From: Erythrophleum ivorense
Taxonomy: Eukaryota > Streptophyta > Magnoliopsida > Fabales > Fabaceae
NCBI GenBank assembly: GCA_026724425.1
Contig: JAIUCV010000001.1
Span: 11,328,556 to 11,392,555 of the forward strand
DNA: 64,000 bases
Reading direction: 5' to 3'
Shown: positions 34,503-47,176 of the stretch, piece after piece
Position numbering within the stretch: the first letter of the stretch is position 1
How the letters are laid out: each line of letters begins with the position of its first letter
Program-made: the position numbers and the translations under genes
The notes under the pieces: model-generated
What the model saw: the letters and a program-made list of their open reading frames with translations, nothing else
Told to the model about the DNA's origin: nothing
Database searches by the model: none

Positions 34503-36060
34503 CTAAGAAAGATTATAATTATTATTACATATTTCATCCAATGGTGGTGGTAATTTATAAAAATATTGATTTAACCAAAATTTTGAATCTACGTTATTTA
34601 ATTGGTGGTAATGATATTGAAATTTTTTAGAGAATTTGAGAATGTAATTAGTGTCTGAATTAGAACTAATTTCATTCATAGATCTACAAAATTTTAATTT
34701 TATAATTTTCACTACCTTTTGAAGGATTTGTTTAAAATATTAAAAATTATTTAATAATTCACTTTTTTGAACTTATCCTATTATAGAATCTTCCCATTTT
34801 TTAAGAAATTGTGAAGTGTCTCTTTGCAATATTCCTTTTATAAAATTTTGAAAATTTTCTTTTGACCATTTATCTTTATAGTTAATTACTACTAAAAATA
34901 AAGATGGTGCCTAATCATCAATAACTTGTTCATATGATCATAAGGAACATTTTTTAAATCTAAATATGTACCATTTATTGATATATTTTGTTTCTTTAAA
35001 GCATCCCTTCTATTGTTTGAAATTAGAATTTCATGCTTATTATGTCTAGTTTGTTTAGACAAACTTCTATTTTTAGTGTTAATAAAGATTTTCTCATACT
35101 CTATTTAAATATAAAGTTTTGTTTAAAGATCTGTTTCTAAATTATCTTCTTCACCTATTTTTCGTTTATCTTTATCTCTTACAAAAGATTTTTTTCTATA
35201 TTTTTTAATTTTATATCTTGTACTACAAATGTGCTTTCTTTTGTACTCATTCTTTATTTTGTTTTTTCAATCTCAGTGCAAATAGTTTTAGTTTTTTCAG
35301 AGTCAAACTTTTTCTCTTCCTCTGTAACTTTTACTTTTTCGTTATTTTTATCACTAAATACACCAGTTGTATTATATTAAAAAAATAATGATAATTATGA
35401 CTCTCAAATAATTATTCATTTTGACTATAAAAGTCTTGAATTGTTTTTAGTAAAAGTTCTCTATTTTTAAAATCACTAGTATTTAAATATGGGTTTTTCC
35501 AATATTCTATTAAGGATTTAATATAATCAAACTTAAAACTATTTTTTGGATTTTTTTATTTTTCTTCTACTACACATATTTTATTACCATAATATAACAT
35601 ATGGCTGTCTTCCTCAATTAGGATGTTTAATGAAGAAGTTTTTTTATCTAAATCATCTAACTAACTACCTCTTTATGATTTTTTGTAATTCTTTCATCTA
35701 ATTTCCTAAACCAACTAGTAGTTATATCTATAATAGTATTGATACTAGTATTAATAGCATATATATTATTTTCAAATTTTTTTATCTATATGTAGGTTAT
35801 GTTCATAAAAGTTTTTTTCATTCTTCTAATATTTATTTTTTATACAAATTATTTGATCTATCTTAGACAAACTTATGACTCCTAAAATAATCCTAAGTTA
35901 CTAATTTCTCCTTACAAATCTAACACACAAATGGCCAACATACGACACAACAAATGGCTAATAAGAGAGGATACTATTACTTAAACATACGGGATTCTAG
36001 GTTGCTAGGAATGAAGAGCAGATAACTTAAATAGTAAATAGAAGTAAAAAGATTGATAAA
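34503..36060 (-). pseudogene. Upstream caulimovirid coding region, heavily decayed
   Basis: Continuation of the viral coding strand. It has open stretches (for example 34712-34503) and coat-like short segments, but many stops. It is lysine/asparagine/isoleucine rich in translation. Domain borders, including any movement protein, cannot be set from the sequence alone. Confidence 0.45.
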
Positions 36061-36111
36061 AAACTTACAAACTTGCTACAAATAAAATTGAAACAACTAC
36101 TCAACAACGTT

Positions 36112-36125
36112 CTACTTTAACACCA
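36112..36125 (-). promoter_or_regulatory. Degenerate tRNA-Met primer-binding-like site
   Basis: The minus strand reads TTGGTGTTAAAGTA here, resembling the caulimovirid TGGTATCAGAGC primer site with several changes. It lies downstream of the TATA box and poly(A) motif on the viral strand. Confidence 0.35.
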
Positions 36126-36221
36126 ATTCTTATTGAAGTGGCTCAGCTCATATGTACAGTGAAATAATTTACACATGAGATAGATGGAAGCTCAAGGATT
36201 TTAAGTAAAGTAATATTATCT

Positions 36222-36286
36222 TTTATTCACAAAGTTTGTCAAATGCTTTTCAAATACAAAATTTGAATGAAATACAAGTATTTATA
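36222..36286 (-). promoter_or_regulatory. Pararetroviral promoter: TATA box and poly(A) motif
   Basis: On the minus strand TATAAATA (36286-36279) is followed about 50 bp later by AATAAA (36227-36222). This close pair is the usual arrangement of the terminally redundant caulimovirid transcript, which starts and ends around the same site. Confidence 0.45.
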
Positions 36287-36290
36287 GAAA

Positions 36291-37600
36291 TCCTACTGCT
36301 AACAAGACAAAACTGACACTATTTTATACTATTCATATACTATTCACTATTCAACACTATTCATGCACAAAAGAACAAATATAATAAAAGTTTGCCTACA
36401 TACCTTCCTAAATGCTTTTTAAAATCTATACAATTTTGGCTTTTTGTGTACAATTTACCTATACAGTTGGCATGTTCTTCAAAAGGAAATTTCATATATC
36501 AAACTTTCTTTGCATCTTGTACGTCATTTTATCTCCTTTTACATGTTTCATGAGAATGGGAAACATGTGTTGCATTGATTTATGCCATGTATTCATCTAT
36601 TTGGGATAATTATATGTTGTGTGTAGATTTTATTTTTTACTGCAAAATTTTGATAATATTTTTTATACAAGTGCCAATCTTCTAATATTCATTCAAGATT
36701 TCTCCATTTTAAAGACTCTAAACTTGTTGGATTGTCAAATTGATGTTCTCCTACCATGACAACTGCAAGTGTTTCACTCATATCGATGCTTTTTACTTCA
36801 ATAATTCTTCTGTTATTCTAGATTTTGGAGATGTACCAAATTATGAATAAAGGTATTGACCTTATCATGTTGGTTGTGAAATTCATCAAAAGTATATTTG
36901 TTTAAAACAAAGTTGATATTTTCATGTTGTTTGTGAAATTGAAAATTCATTTTTTGGCTTCACCTACTTCCCAATTTTGGTAAAGTTGATAAAATTTGTT
37001 TCTAACTCTTTCACCAATGTTGCTAGTAATACAAAAAGTATAATATTTCATAAATTTATAATTTTTTATGATAGAATAAATCATTATTTTTATAAAACAT
37101 GAAAAATCCCAGAGTTGTTCCGAGGCTTGGTTTTGAAATGTGATTTTGCCAATTATACCCCATTTGATATCTTAAATGTCCCAACTATCATGGTTAATAA
37201 AAATTTGTAATTTTGGCAAATTATAATTTGTGAAATATTCTATTTTACTTTTTTACTTAAATCTTCAAATTGATTAAATTTGATACGTCTCATTAGTAGA
37301 GCATATACTTTAATAGGTAAAATCATTTGTACTTTTTCAATGATAAATCCTTTTGATTTTTTATTTGTGTAATCATAATCATTTTTCAAAATCAATTCTT
37401 TCAATTGTTTTTCTTTTTAATACTTTTCAAAAAGTTTTGAAGTAAAATTTATTAGGTTTTTCTTGATGTGCTTTCTTTTCTTCAATATGGGTTTTTCATA
37501 TTCCATTGATATGGTCATAGATTTAATATGGCAAATCGGGATTATTGCAAATATAATGAAAGAGATTTAAATAATTAGTTTCATTCTCCTTTAGCCTCTT
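36291..37600 (-). other. Coding-like but unassigned stretch beside the viral promoter
   Basis: The minus strand holds several medium open runs in varying frames, such as FYQLYQNWEVGEAKK and VGEHQFDNPTSLESLKWRN near 36720-37000. These could be the tail end of a neighbouring viral copy, since a circular genome inserted in tandem would put its 3' coding end here. No domain was recognised. Confidence 0.35.
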
Positions 37601-38924
37601 TGGTAATTTTCACATTTTTTTAGAATTATCTAAATATAAATTTTATAATTTTGATCACTTTTCTCAAAGTTTTTGCATTTCAACTTTAAATAATAAATAT
37701 TAAATTAACTCATGTAGGACAAATTTTATTATAAAATTACTTTTATATAATTGTATACCATCTATTTATTATAAGAATCAATCTTTTTATTATATAAATG
37801 TATATTAATAATATTTATGATTGCAGAATTAGTTGATGGTGATTATTATATATATGTGTGTATGTATACGCATTTGTATATATGTATATGAATGAGAATA
37901 GAAGCAACTATTGTTAAGATTTAATATGAAATTGTAATTTTAATTTTAATTCATAATACAAGCAACTAAATAATTTTATTTTTGAAAAGAATACATATTA
38001 TTCAATATGTTAGCTTTTATTAATAGAAATTAAGTTGAAATGAAGGTTTTTCTAATGTGTCAAATATAAGAGAGTTGATTGATATTTTTGAAATGATAGG
38101 ATATTAAGTATAATTTAATCAAACTTTAAAAAAATTAGTATAACTTGCTTTTCTCTAACAATGAGCAAGCAATTAAAAATGGATGGTAAAAGAGGGTATT
38201 AGATTCTAGATCATATATGAATATATGGTATCATATAGTTTGTGTGACACTTATCATTTAAGTGAGCCTCACACATTCAAATGAAATATATTATTTGAAT
38301 AAGTTTCACACATTTTATATTTATTTTTTTTTAAAATTAATAAAAAATAAAAAAGAAAATAGATGAATAGTTCTGTGGATTAGGGAGCCAGTCTTCTTGG
38401 AAAATCCAATTTAGAGCCTCTCTTATGACTTGGAGAAAGAAAGAGTCTTATTTTAAAAAAAAAAAATAAGGTGACAAACATACATTCCCTTAACAATAGG
38501 GGAAGATCAAACTATTTTTCAAATAAGAGGGTATAGTGTGCTAAACTCCAAACTTCAAGCATAAGTTATCTTTTAAAATATATTGATAATATCATTTATG
38601 AAATCCTACGACTTAAATTTACTTCCTTTTTCACACTAAATGCATTTTTCTAGATCAAATAACTTGAGAATGAATATAGTTTTTTTAGATCGCCCAACCT
38701 ACACTTCAGAAATATGACGTTAGAACATTTTCTTCTAATTCCAACTAATTTGGTACTTGGAAGACAATAAAAAACAGTCAATTTATTTATTATCATTCTC
38801 AATTATGACCCACTTGCATTTTAGATGGAGCCAATTAAATAAAAATTAGGTAACCAATCCTCTCAATTTCAGCTCAAAAGACAAAGGTCTCAAATAAATA
38901 AATCACTAATTAAAAAAATAAAGT
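37601..38924. other. Intergenic, no gene seen
   Basis: AT-rich, no coding signature or defined repeat recognised. Confidence 0.4.
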
Positions 38925-39250
38925 AAATTATATAGACTTTCTTTGAATTTTACTAAAAGTATACATATTTTTTATTTTTAAAATATATACAAATCTCTCT
39001 TGAAATAAAAAGATATCTAACATTTTAATTCAATTTTATATTTTTTTATCACAATATTCTCCATTTACCTTTTTTAGTTTTAAAAAATATGTATTTAAGT
39101 TAATAGAAAGTATTTTAATAAAAAAATTTAAAATTAGACTGAAATATAAAGTACTTTTTTATTTTAGAGGAGGTATGTATATATTTTAAAAATAAAAAAA
39201 TGCATATAATTTTAAAAAAATAAAAAAATTATATAATTTAGTTAAAAAAA
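38925..39250. repeat. Inverted-repeat (MITE-like) element, family copy 3
   Basis: It starts AAGTAAATTATATAGACTTT and GAATTTTACTAAAAGTATAC, and the right end in reverse complement reads TAAATTATATAATTTTTTTA. The same design occurs at 15985-16312 and 22405-22845. Confidence 0.5.
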
Positions 39251-39427
39251 GGGCGGCAACACACTTTGCATTGCAACTTTGAAGATTGACTTTCTTAAAA
39301 AAAAAAAGCTATGGTCGTAAATAAATAAAATGAAATTAAAATGAAAAAACTATAGGATGCAATTTTTAAATTTAAAAAACTTAAAAGTAAAACAATTTAT
39401 GGTGCAGTTAGAAGAGCAACAAAAATA

Positions 39428-42400
39428 CAACAACAACAACAACAACAAAGCCTTTTCCCACTAAGTGGGGTCGGCTACATGGATCAATCGACGCCATAAA
39501 CATCTATCATAAATCATATTTTTAGATAGACCATTTAAATCTAAATCTCTCTTAATAATTTCTCCTATAGTTTTTCTTGGTCTTCCTCTACCTCTAGTTA
39601 TTGGGTTATTCTCCATCTCATCTACTCTCCTAACTGGGGCTTCTATAGGTCTCCTCCCCACATGACCAAACCATCTAAGTCTCGATTCTACAATCTTTTC
39701 TACAATAGGAGCGACTTCCACCTTCTCTCTAATGCATTCATTTCTAATTCTATCTCTTCTAGTGTGTCCACTCATCCAACGCAACATTCTCATATCTGCA
39801 ACATTTAACTTATTTTCTTGTTGACTTTTTATTGCCCAACACTCAGTTCCATACAACATTGCAGGTCTTATAACTGTGTGGTAGAATTTACCCTTAAGTT
39901 TGAGTGGTACTCTTCTATCACAAATAACACCCGAGGCACTCCTCCATTTCATCCATTCCGCTTGAATCCTATGCTTTACATCTTCTTCTATTTCTCCGTT
40001 ATGTTGTATGATAGATCCAAGATACTTAAATCATGTGACTTGTGGTAGGATATGTTCTCCAATTTTTACTTCTACGCTAGAAATGGTGTGCCTCTTACTA
40101 AACTTACACTCCATATACTCCGTTTTACTTTTACTTAAACGAAATCCATAAACTTCCAAAGCTAGTCTCCACCTCTCTAACTTCTCATTCATTTTCTCTC
40201 TCGATTCTCCAACTAGGACAATATCATATGCAAAAAGCATGCACTGTGGCACCGGCTCTTGGATATGTTCAGTAAGCACATCCAAGACTAAAGTAAAAAG
40301 ATAAGGGCTCAGAGTTGACCCTTGATGTAAACCAACAGTTATCGAAAAATCTTCTGTAAGTCCACCTTTTGTTACTACGCTAGTTGTAACCTTATCATAC
40401 ATGTCTTGGATTGCTCGAATATAAGCTATACGAACTCATTTTTTCTCCAAAGCCTTCCATAGAACCTCTCTTGGCACTCTATCATATGCTTTTTCTAAAT
40501 CGATAAATACCATGTGTAAATCTCTTTGATTCTCTCGATATCTCTCCATTAATCTTCGCAACAAGTATATTGCTTCCATAGTTGACCTTCCTGGCATAAA
40601 ACCAAATTGATTCTCCATCACTTGAGTCTCTTTCCTTAACCTTCTCTCAATTACTCTTTCCCATAATTTCATAATGTGGCTCATGAGTTTAATTCCTCTA
40701 TAATTTGCACAATTTAGAATGTCCCTTTTACTCTTATAAATAGGGATTAAAGTACTTTTCCTCCACTTGTCTGGCATTCTTTTAGATCTCATAATTTCAT
40801 TAAATAACTTTGTGAGCCAACTTATGCCTTTCACTCCTAAACCCTTCCATACCTCAATGGGTATATTATCCGGTCCAACTGCTCTGCCATTCTCCATTCG
40901 TTGTAATGTTTCTTTTACCTCTACCTCACGAATCCTACGATTAAAAGTATAATTTTGATCCTCTTCTCTAATGTCTAGTCTATCCGATTGCAATAAAATC
41001 TCATGCCCTTCATTAAAAAGCCTATGAAAATAATCCTTCCACCGTTCTCTGATATCTTGTTCCGTTACTAACACTTTCCCTTCTTCATCCTTGATGCATT
41101 TCACTTGGTCCACATCTCTCGTTTTTCTTTCCCTACTTTTAGCTAGCTTATAAATACTTCTTTCTCCAACTTTAGTACCTAAAGATTGGTATAATCCATC
41201 AAATGCCCTTGCTTTCGCTTCACTCACTGCCTTCTTAGTGTCTTTTCTTGCTACTTTATATTTTTCCCAATTTTTATTACTCTTACATAATGACCACACT
41301 TTGTAACACTCTCTTTTAACTTTAATCTTATTTTGTACACTCGCATCCCACCACCAAGATTCTTTATCCCTAGGTCCAAAACCCTTTGATTCACCTAATA
41401 TTTCCCTTGCTATCTTCCTAATTTCTTTAGCCATTCCATTCCACATATCATTAGTACTTCCTTGTATTTCCCAAAATCCTTCCTCCACAATCCGTCTCTG
41501 CAAATTCCTTTCTTTATCCCCCTTTAGTTGCCACCACTTAGTTCTTAACACCCTATCTTCGCCTTTGTTTGTTACTCTCCTCTTAACTCTTACATCCATA
41601 ACCAAAACTCTATGCTGAGTAGTTAAACTCTCTCCAGGGATAACTTTGCAATCTATACAAAGTTTTCTATCTGATTTCTTTATAAGAAAGAAATCAATTT
41701 GAGAACATACCCTTCCACTTTTATACGTGATAAGGTGTTCCTCACGCTTTCTAAAACAAGTGTTAGCTAATATAAGATCGAACGCTAATGAGAAATCTAG
41801 AATAGTTTTACCCTCTGCATTTGCTTCCCCTATGCCATGTCCTCCATGAACACCCTCGTACCCTGAAGATACCCTTCCCACATGACCATTTAAATCTCCT
41901 CCTAAAAGAATCTTTTCTCCGAATGGTATTTCTTGAACTAAACATTCTAAATCCTTCCAAAACTTTACCTTGTGATATTCTTCTAGCTCTACTTGTGGTG
42001 CATAAGCACTAATAACATTAAAGATTTCCTTTTCTACTACAAACTTTAATGCAATGATTCTATCTCCTAACCTTTTTACATCCACTATCGCATTTTTCCA
42101 AAACTTATCTACAATTATACCTACTCCATTTCTAAATTTAACCTTACCAGTATACCAAAGTTTAAAACTTGAAGTGTCTAATTCTTTCGCTTTTTCTCCT
42201 ACCCATTTAGTTTCTTGTAAACACATAAAATTAATCCTCCTCCTAATCATAGTATCTACTATTTCCATAGACTTACCCGTAAGTGTACCTATATTCCAAG
42301 TGCCAAAACGAATCCTACTATCATAAACTAGCTTCTTTAGCCACATTCGTTCACGAAAATGTGGGAACCTTTGCTTATTTTTTATTACATCTAGGCGTCG

Positions 42401-42497
42401 ATGCAGCGGCTCTTGCTCACTTCTCACTGTACCCGAGCTATACAGCGTGTTACTTACAGGCAACGACTTAACTTTACGTTTAATATATCGATTGTCC
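39428..42497 (-). mobile_element. RTE-type LINE, near full length, 3,070 bp
   Basis: A minus-strand non-LTR retrotransposon with apurinic endonuclease and reverse transcriptase, a single main frame, and a short (TTG)n tail (CAA repeats at 39428-39447 on the plus strand) typical of the RTE clade. An 18-bp direct repeat AGAAGAGCAACAAAAATA lies at both borders (39410-39427 and 42498-42515). The perfect duplication fixes both ends and points to a fairly recent insertion. The coding frame carries at least two premature stops. Confidence 0.9.
39461..42346 (-). pseudogene. RTE endonuclease/reverse transcriptase ORF, interrupted
   Basis: The likely start is ATG at 42346 (MWLKKLVYDSRIRFGTWNIG); residues upstream of it include host flank. 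The endonuclease motifs TWNIGTL, LQETKW, GGDLNGHVG and QIDFFLI are kept. The reverse transcriptase blocks NYRGIKLMSHI, QFGFMPGRSTMEAI, FIDLEKAYDRVP and GLHQGSTLSPYLF follow in order. The catalytic box reads FAYD where the family has FADD, so the polymerase would be inactive. A TGA at about 40438 and a stop near 40030 split the frame into three open parts (to 40436, 40402-40031, 39952-39461). The last part is the RTE C-terminal region with LRWFGHVGRR. Confidence 0.88.
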
Positions 42498-42515
42498 AGA
42501 AGAGCAACAAAAATA

Positions 42516-43340
42516 ATTAAATAAAAAAAGTTGAATAAGAAAAAGCTGTAAAAAAAAATTTCATGCATCATATGCTTGACGTAGCAGGCATGAGCATCTA
42601 GATATGTCAACTATCACCTAAATTACGATGTAATTGATTTCTGATCTAGATTAAATATTTATTTTCAGTTTCTTCAATATATTTTGTGCATTTCTACAAA
42701 GTAATTAAATGGCAAATTTGTGAATTAAACTATGTAAGATAATCTTCTTCTTTCAAGACCTCCCCGCTCAAGTAAAATTCGGGACCACATTTATATATAT
42801 TGCTATTGGATGGTCAAAGTCAACATAAGCGCATCTAAATTAATTCATTTATCTTATCCAAATACAGACATGCCATCTTTGATTATAATGTACAAGGCAC
42901 TTGAATGAGTTTTAATGCTATGAGATTTTCATTTGGTTGATAGCAGAGACTACATTATAACAATCATCTATCAACCATCCTACTGACCCTTGTTTAATTC
43001 TTCTAATAACCTGTGAAGTTTCTTGTCTTATTATTCATATCCTTTGTCTTCAAATACATCTGATCAGTACCATGTGGTTTTAATTCTAACATTCAAGCAA
43101 GAATTATTCATTTTGTTATTCAACTTCAATTACTCACACAACCATGTGTCTTCATATACTACGCTGTATAAACCAAATCATTTTTTTTATTACACTGTAT
43201 ACAGTAATTTATTTATTGCAATGACTCCAAATTCGTCGCATTACATTTTCATTATTTTCGGTGGATTCCTACGTTTTATAGTTGTCCAAAAAGCATGGAA
43301 ATTGCGCGTTTTGTCTTTGATTGATTAGTGTCCAAAGGAA
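42516..43340. other. Intergenic upstream of the transporter
   Basis: No gene seen. The right end should hold the transporter promoter; no single element stands out. Confidence 0.4.
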
Positions 43341-43741
43341 GATTATAGGCCACCAACATCAAAAGCATTTATCCACTGTCCTTACCCCTCGCTCCCCCTT
43401 TTCCTTCTTCCTTTCTGATTTTTTTTCGTTTCTTCATTCGGATCTCGGATTCCCAGTTTCTGTCTTCCTCTCTGGAGTTTTGGTGTTTCTTCGAAACATA
43501 CCTAAATCTCTCTGGGATTGTTCGAAGAGAGATTTGGGTTCTAAATTTCTGATTCAGTTTACGATTTGCGGAACTGGGTCCTGTAGAACCTACATTTGGA
43601 TGTAAACTTTGTATAATGAACCTTGCTTCTCGTCTCAATTAGTTCTTGAAAAAATTGAGTTATCTTGGATTGTTTCGTTCAAGAGATTAACCTCTTACGA
43701 ACGATCTGTCCCAAACGCTTCCCAGTTCGCCGATTTATCAG

Positions 43742-43831
43742 GTACGTATAACTGAATTGTATTGAACTACTTGTTCAGAATTTCGTATTTTTTTCTAAAA
43801 CTTGATGAGTTGACTATGTTTTGTTGTACAG
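43742..43831 (+). other. Probable 5' UTR intron of the transporter gene
   Basis: ATCAG/GTACGTATAAC at 43741/43742 and TTGTTGTACAG/TG at 43831 give a 90-bp GT..AG intron just before the start codon at 43885. The preceding CT-rich 43370-43740 looks like leader sequence. Confidence 0.6.
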
Positions 43832-43884
43832 TGTTGTCACGCCGAACTTGAAATCTTGATTGGAGAATTATTAGATATCTGAAA

Positions 43885-46800
43885 ATGACTATCGGAAGTC
43901 CTGAAGCTAGGACAGAGAAGAAAAAATCGCGAAAGTGCAAAGCAGTTGTCAATGAGAATGATCCCTTGTTACCCAAAACTCGGGAGGTTGATGTTGGGTT
44001 TGACGATTTTAATGGAGCTTCCTTTTCTGGGGCTGTTTTTAACTTGTCCACCACAATTATTGGTGCTGGGATCATGGCTTTGCCTGCTGCCTTGAGAGAG
44101 TTGGGAATGTTGCCTGGGATTCTTGTTATCATCTTCATGGCTTTCTTGACAGAGAAGTCTATTGAGCTCTTGGTCAGGTTTACCCGTCCAGGGAACTGTG
44201 TTTCTTATGGAGGTCTAATGGGGGATTCCTACGGCAATTGTGGAAAAGCTCTGGTGCAGATATGTGTTATAGTCAACAACATTGGTGTGCTCATTGTTTA
44301 CATGATTATAATTGGTAAGATCATTTATGAGTCTTTAACTTCGATATATTACTCATCAAGCTCTCAGCTTGAACTATTGGTTTGTTTTATTAATCAAGTT
44401 ATCTATTTTTTATAATAAAGGTGATGTGCTTTCTGGAACATCATCAAGCGGAGATCACCATGAGGGAATCCTTGAAGGATGGTTTGGTGTCCATTGGTGG
44501 ACCGGGCGTACATTTGTTCTTCTTTTTACGACACTGGTTATATTTGCACCTCTAGCAAGCTTTAAGCGAATTGGTGAGCTGAGTTCTTTTCCTTTAATTG
44601 AACAAAAATGCAGTTATCTTTCATTTATTAAATTACATGTTAGTGAAAATCTTTGTGCTCTAACAACATCTATCAATAATTACCGACCACAAATAAGAGG
44701 AAACTGTTAGGTTAGGAAGATGACTTGGAGCACTAAGAATGGGAAGGATGAGATCTGACCACCCGCGTTTCACAAGTGCTAACAGCAAGGATTGTTTGGG
44801 AGCTTTCACCAATTAATCATAAAGTATCTGTTGGAAGTGTTGAGTTTTGACAGCCAACTTAGCATTAAGAGTTAAGTATTCCCATTAGTTGCATGTTAAT
44901 TGTTTTATCTAAATCTGTTCCCCCTTTCAGTCATATGCTGGAAAGCGTAATTTATGATGGACAATAGAAATTAAGGGTACTAGAGAAAAAAAAGGAAAAA
45001 AGAAAATTTGAATCTGTTCTTTTGTTGCCACATATTTTGAGTCACAAGATATGGTAGATATGTATTATGGTTTTAGTAGCATTCTATTGCTTTGAACCTC
45101 CGTACAATAGTTCATGCATTTCACTTGCAACAATTCAAGACTTTTATTGTCTGCAAGTTATGTGATGAAAACAGATCAAATTCTAATATATTTGCCTCAT
45201 CTTTGATGATGAATCCATTGAGACTTCACTTGCTTGCTCCACTGGTTGCAGATTCATTGAGATTCACATCTGCTCTATCAGTTGCACTGGCAGTTGTTTT
45301 TCTTGTCATTGCTGTGGGAATTTCAATTGTCAAGATTATAAGTGGAGGCATAGGGATGCCCAGACTCTTGCCGGTCATTACTGGTTTCACGTCATTTCTC
45401 AGACTGTTCACTGTAGTTCCTGTGCTTGTGACTGCCTATATCTGCCATTACAACGGTATGCAAGTTTTTCACGCCTTAATGCGGGTTCTGATTTTTATAA
45501 GGGGAACTGATTTATGTAGATATAAGTTGGTTCTTAATTTGTATGAAAAATGCACTGAAGTCAATCAAGCAACTCGTCCCTTAGCCCTGGCCCCTGTTCA
45601 TGCCCAATAAAATAAAAATGAAAATCGTGAAATGTGGTAGTTGGCAGGCTGGGTTGGTGTTCAGGTTTTATGATTTGGTTCATGCATTCCTCCTATTCAC
45701 CTCGAGTCAAATAAAACACCTGAATATTCGTCATCCAAGTTGTTTATGCTTTATTCTGTTAGTAACATGATTAATGCAAGTATTGCCTGTACGTCTTGTC
45801 CTTGGTTGCTTGAAGTGGGCCTAGCAATTCCAAACCAATGCCCCAACTATTGGGATAAAATGGTCCGAAGTTTTAATTATGTTGGAGCTGTCATTATTAC
45901 TGTTAGCTTTCTGGGTTTACCTGTTTGCACTATGTATATGCAGTCCGATAGCTGCATTTTATCAATTGACAATAATTGATCTGTGAGGACACTTTATTTG
46001 CAGTTCACAACATAAACAATGAACTTGAAGACTCCACTCAGATTCAAGGCATTGTACGTACTTCCCTTGTTTTATGCTCTTCAGTGTACTTAATGACAAG
46101 CTTCTTTGGGTTCCTCCTATTTGGTGAAGGAACTCTTGATGATGTGCTTGCCAACTTTGATACTGATCTTGGAATTCCTTTCGGTTCTGTGCTCAATGAT
46201 GCTGTACGTTTTAGCTACGCTGCACACCTCATGCTTGTATTTCCAGTTGTCTTTTATCCACTGCGGCTCAATGTAGATGGTCTTCTCTTTTCCTCATCAA
46301 GGCCGTTGGTTTTGGATAACTTAAGATTTGCATCAATGACCACTGCCCTCATCACTCTTATCTTCCTGGGAGCAAGTTTCATACCCAGTATTTGGGATGC
46401 ATTCCAGTTCACTGGAGCAACAGCTGCAGTTTGTCTGGGATTTATATTTCCGGCTGCCATCACTCTTAGGTGAGTTTAGACTTTAGTCATTGGATACTGC
46501 TAATTCAATGATGGAGATATTTCATGAATGTAGTCTGTGGATTTGGACCTTTTGAAGTTTGGGAAGAAATATACATTGTAAAGTTAGAGAAACGTAGACA
46601 TAGACGGGGAGGGAGGCCTACTCAAGTGGGTCCCATCTGGATCCCACTCCTATCTCTGTTTTCTCTATAACCGTATGCTGTCTCTGTGTTTCAAGTGGGT
46701 CCTATGTGGAACCCACTTCCATTTGAATTCATAGTTTTTCTTTTTAATCTATGTAGCACAGATGGGATATAATGAGCCAGGGCAGATAAAATATTATCCT

Positions 46801-47176
46801 ACTTTACCCCATTGCGAGTGTAAAAAATACTGGTCCTTGCTGTTACCTGCTTCAATGGTCATATCTCTAAGGAAGAAATTGATCGAAATTGGGTAGTCTT
46901 TATTAGGGCGGAAAGACTGTAATCCAGGCATGTTATCATAGTTATCAGCCTTCACTCTTGCTGTAGAACTGATTTTCCGTTGATGTTTTTGCTGCTACAT
47001 AAGTAAATCACCATCAAGTTTCTTTCTTTCTGTGCAGGGATCGGTACAACATAGCAACTAAAACAGACAAGATTCTCTCTATCCTTATGATTTTCCTCGC
47101 AGTCTTCTCAAATCTAGTGGCTATTTACAGTGATGCCTATGCCTTGGTAAAGAAGAACAAAACTACACTTGAATAA
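43885..47176 (+). CDS. AVT6A: AVT6-type vacuolar/membrane amino acid transporter, five exons
   Basis: Exons 43885-44314, 44421-44573, 45252-45455, 46004-46469 and 47038-47176 join in phase (1,392 bp) to a 463-residue protein. AVT6 carriers of the AAAP family move amino acids such as aspartate and glutamate out of vacuoles or across other membranes. The soluble N-terminus has the conserved ENDPLLPKTREVD and FDDFNGASFSGAVFNL blocks, followed by TTIIGAGIMALPAALRELG and nine or more further hydrophobic segments (for example SALSVALAVVFLVIAVGIS, VVPVLVTAYICHYN, FTGATAAVCLGFIFPAAI). It ends IYSDAYALVKKNKTTLE. All introns are GT..AG and all but the 46470-47037 junction are phase 1. The gene looks intact; open frames seen in its introns are read-through artefacts. 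Assignment to AVT6A rather than a sister is from remembered similarity. Confidence 0.92.
46620..46722. repeat. Short repeated GTGGGTCC motif in intron 4
   Basis: CAAGTGGGTCCCATCTGGAT followed by CCCACT (from about 46624) recurs as CAAGTGGGTCCTATGTGGAA plus CCCACT (from about 46694). Each is itself a weak palindrome. It may be a trace of a small MITE. Confidence 0.45.

Larger units (their letters stand above)
32020..36290 (-). mobile_element. Endogenous caulimovirid (pararetrovirus), decayed
   Basis: Reading the minus strand from 36290 leftwards, the order is that of a Caulimoviridae genome: a TATA box, a leader with AATAAA and a primer-site-like sequence, a long AT-rich coding stretch, a coat-protein zinc knuckle, a retropepsin remnant and the start of a reverse transcriptase. 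Every domain carries stops, frameshifts or lost key residues, so it cannot encode a working protein. The copy ends inside the reverse transcriptase near 32020. No integrase is present, as expected for this family. The genus is not assigned. Movement-protein and RNase H domains were not recognised with confidence. Confidence 0.75.

Noticed and set aside
42347..42610. N-terminal extension of the RTE open frame
   Set aside because: The first part lies outside the target-site duplication at 42498 and is host flank with a hydrophobic random run; the rest precedes the conserved endonuclease.
45740..45979. Cysteine-containing 79-residue open frame in the transporter gene
   Set aside because: It lies in the intron between exons 3 and 4 and breaks the conserved protein sequence, which is continuous across the GT..AG junctions.
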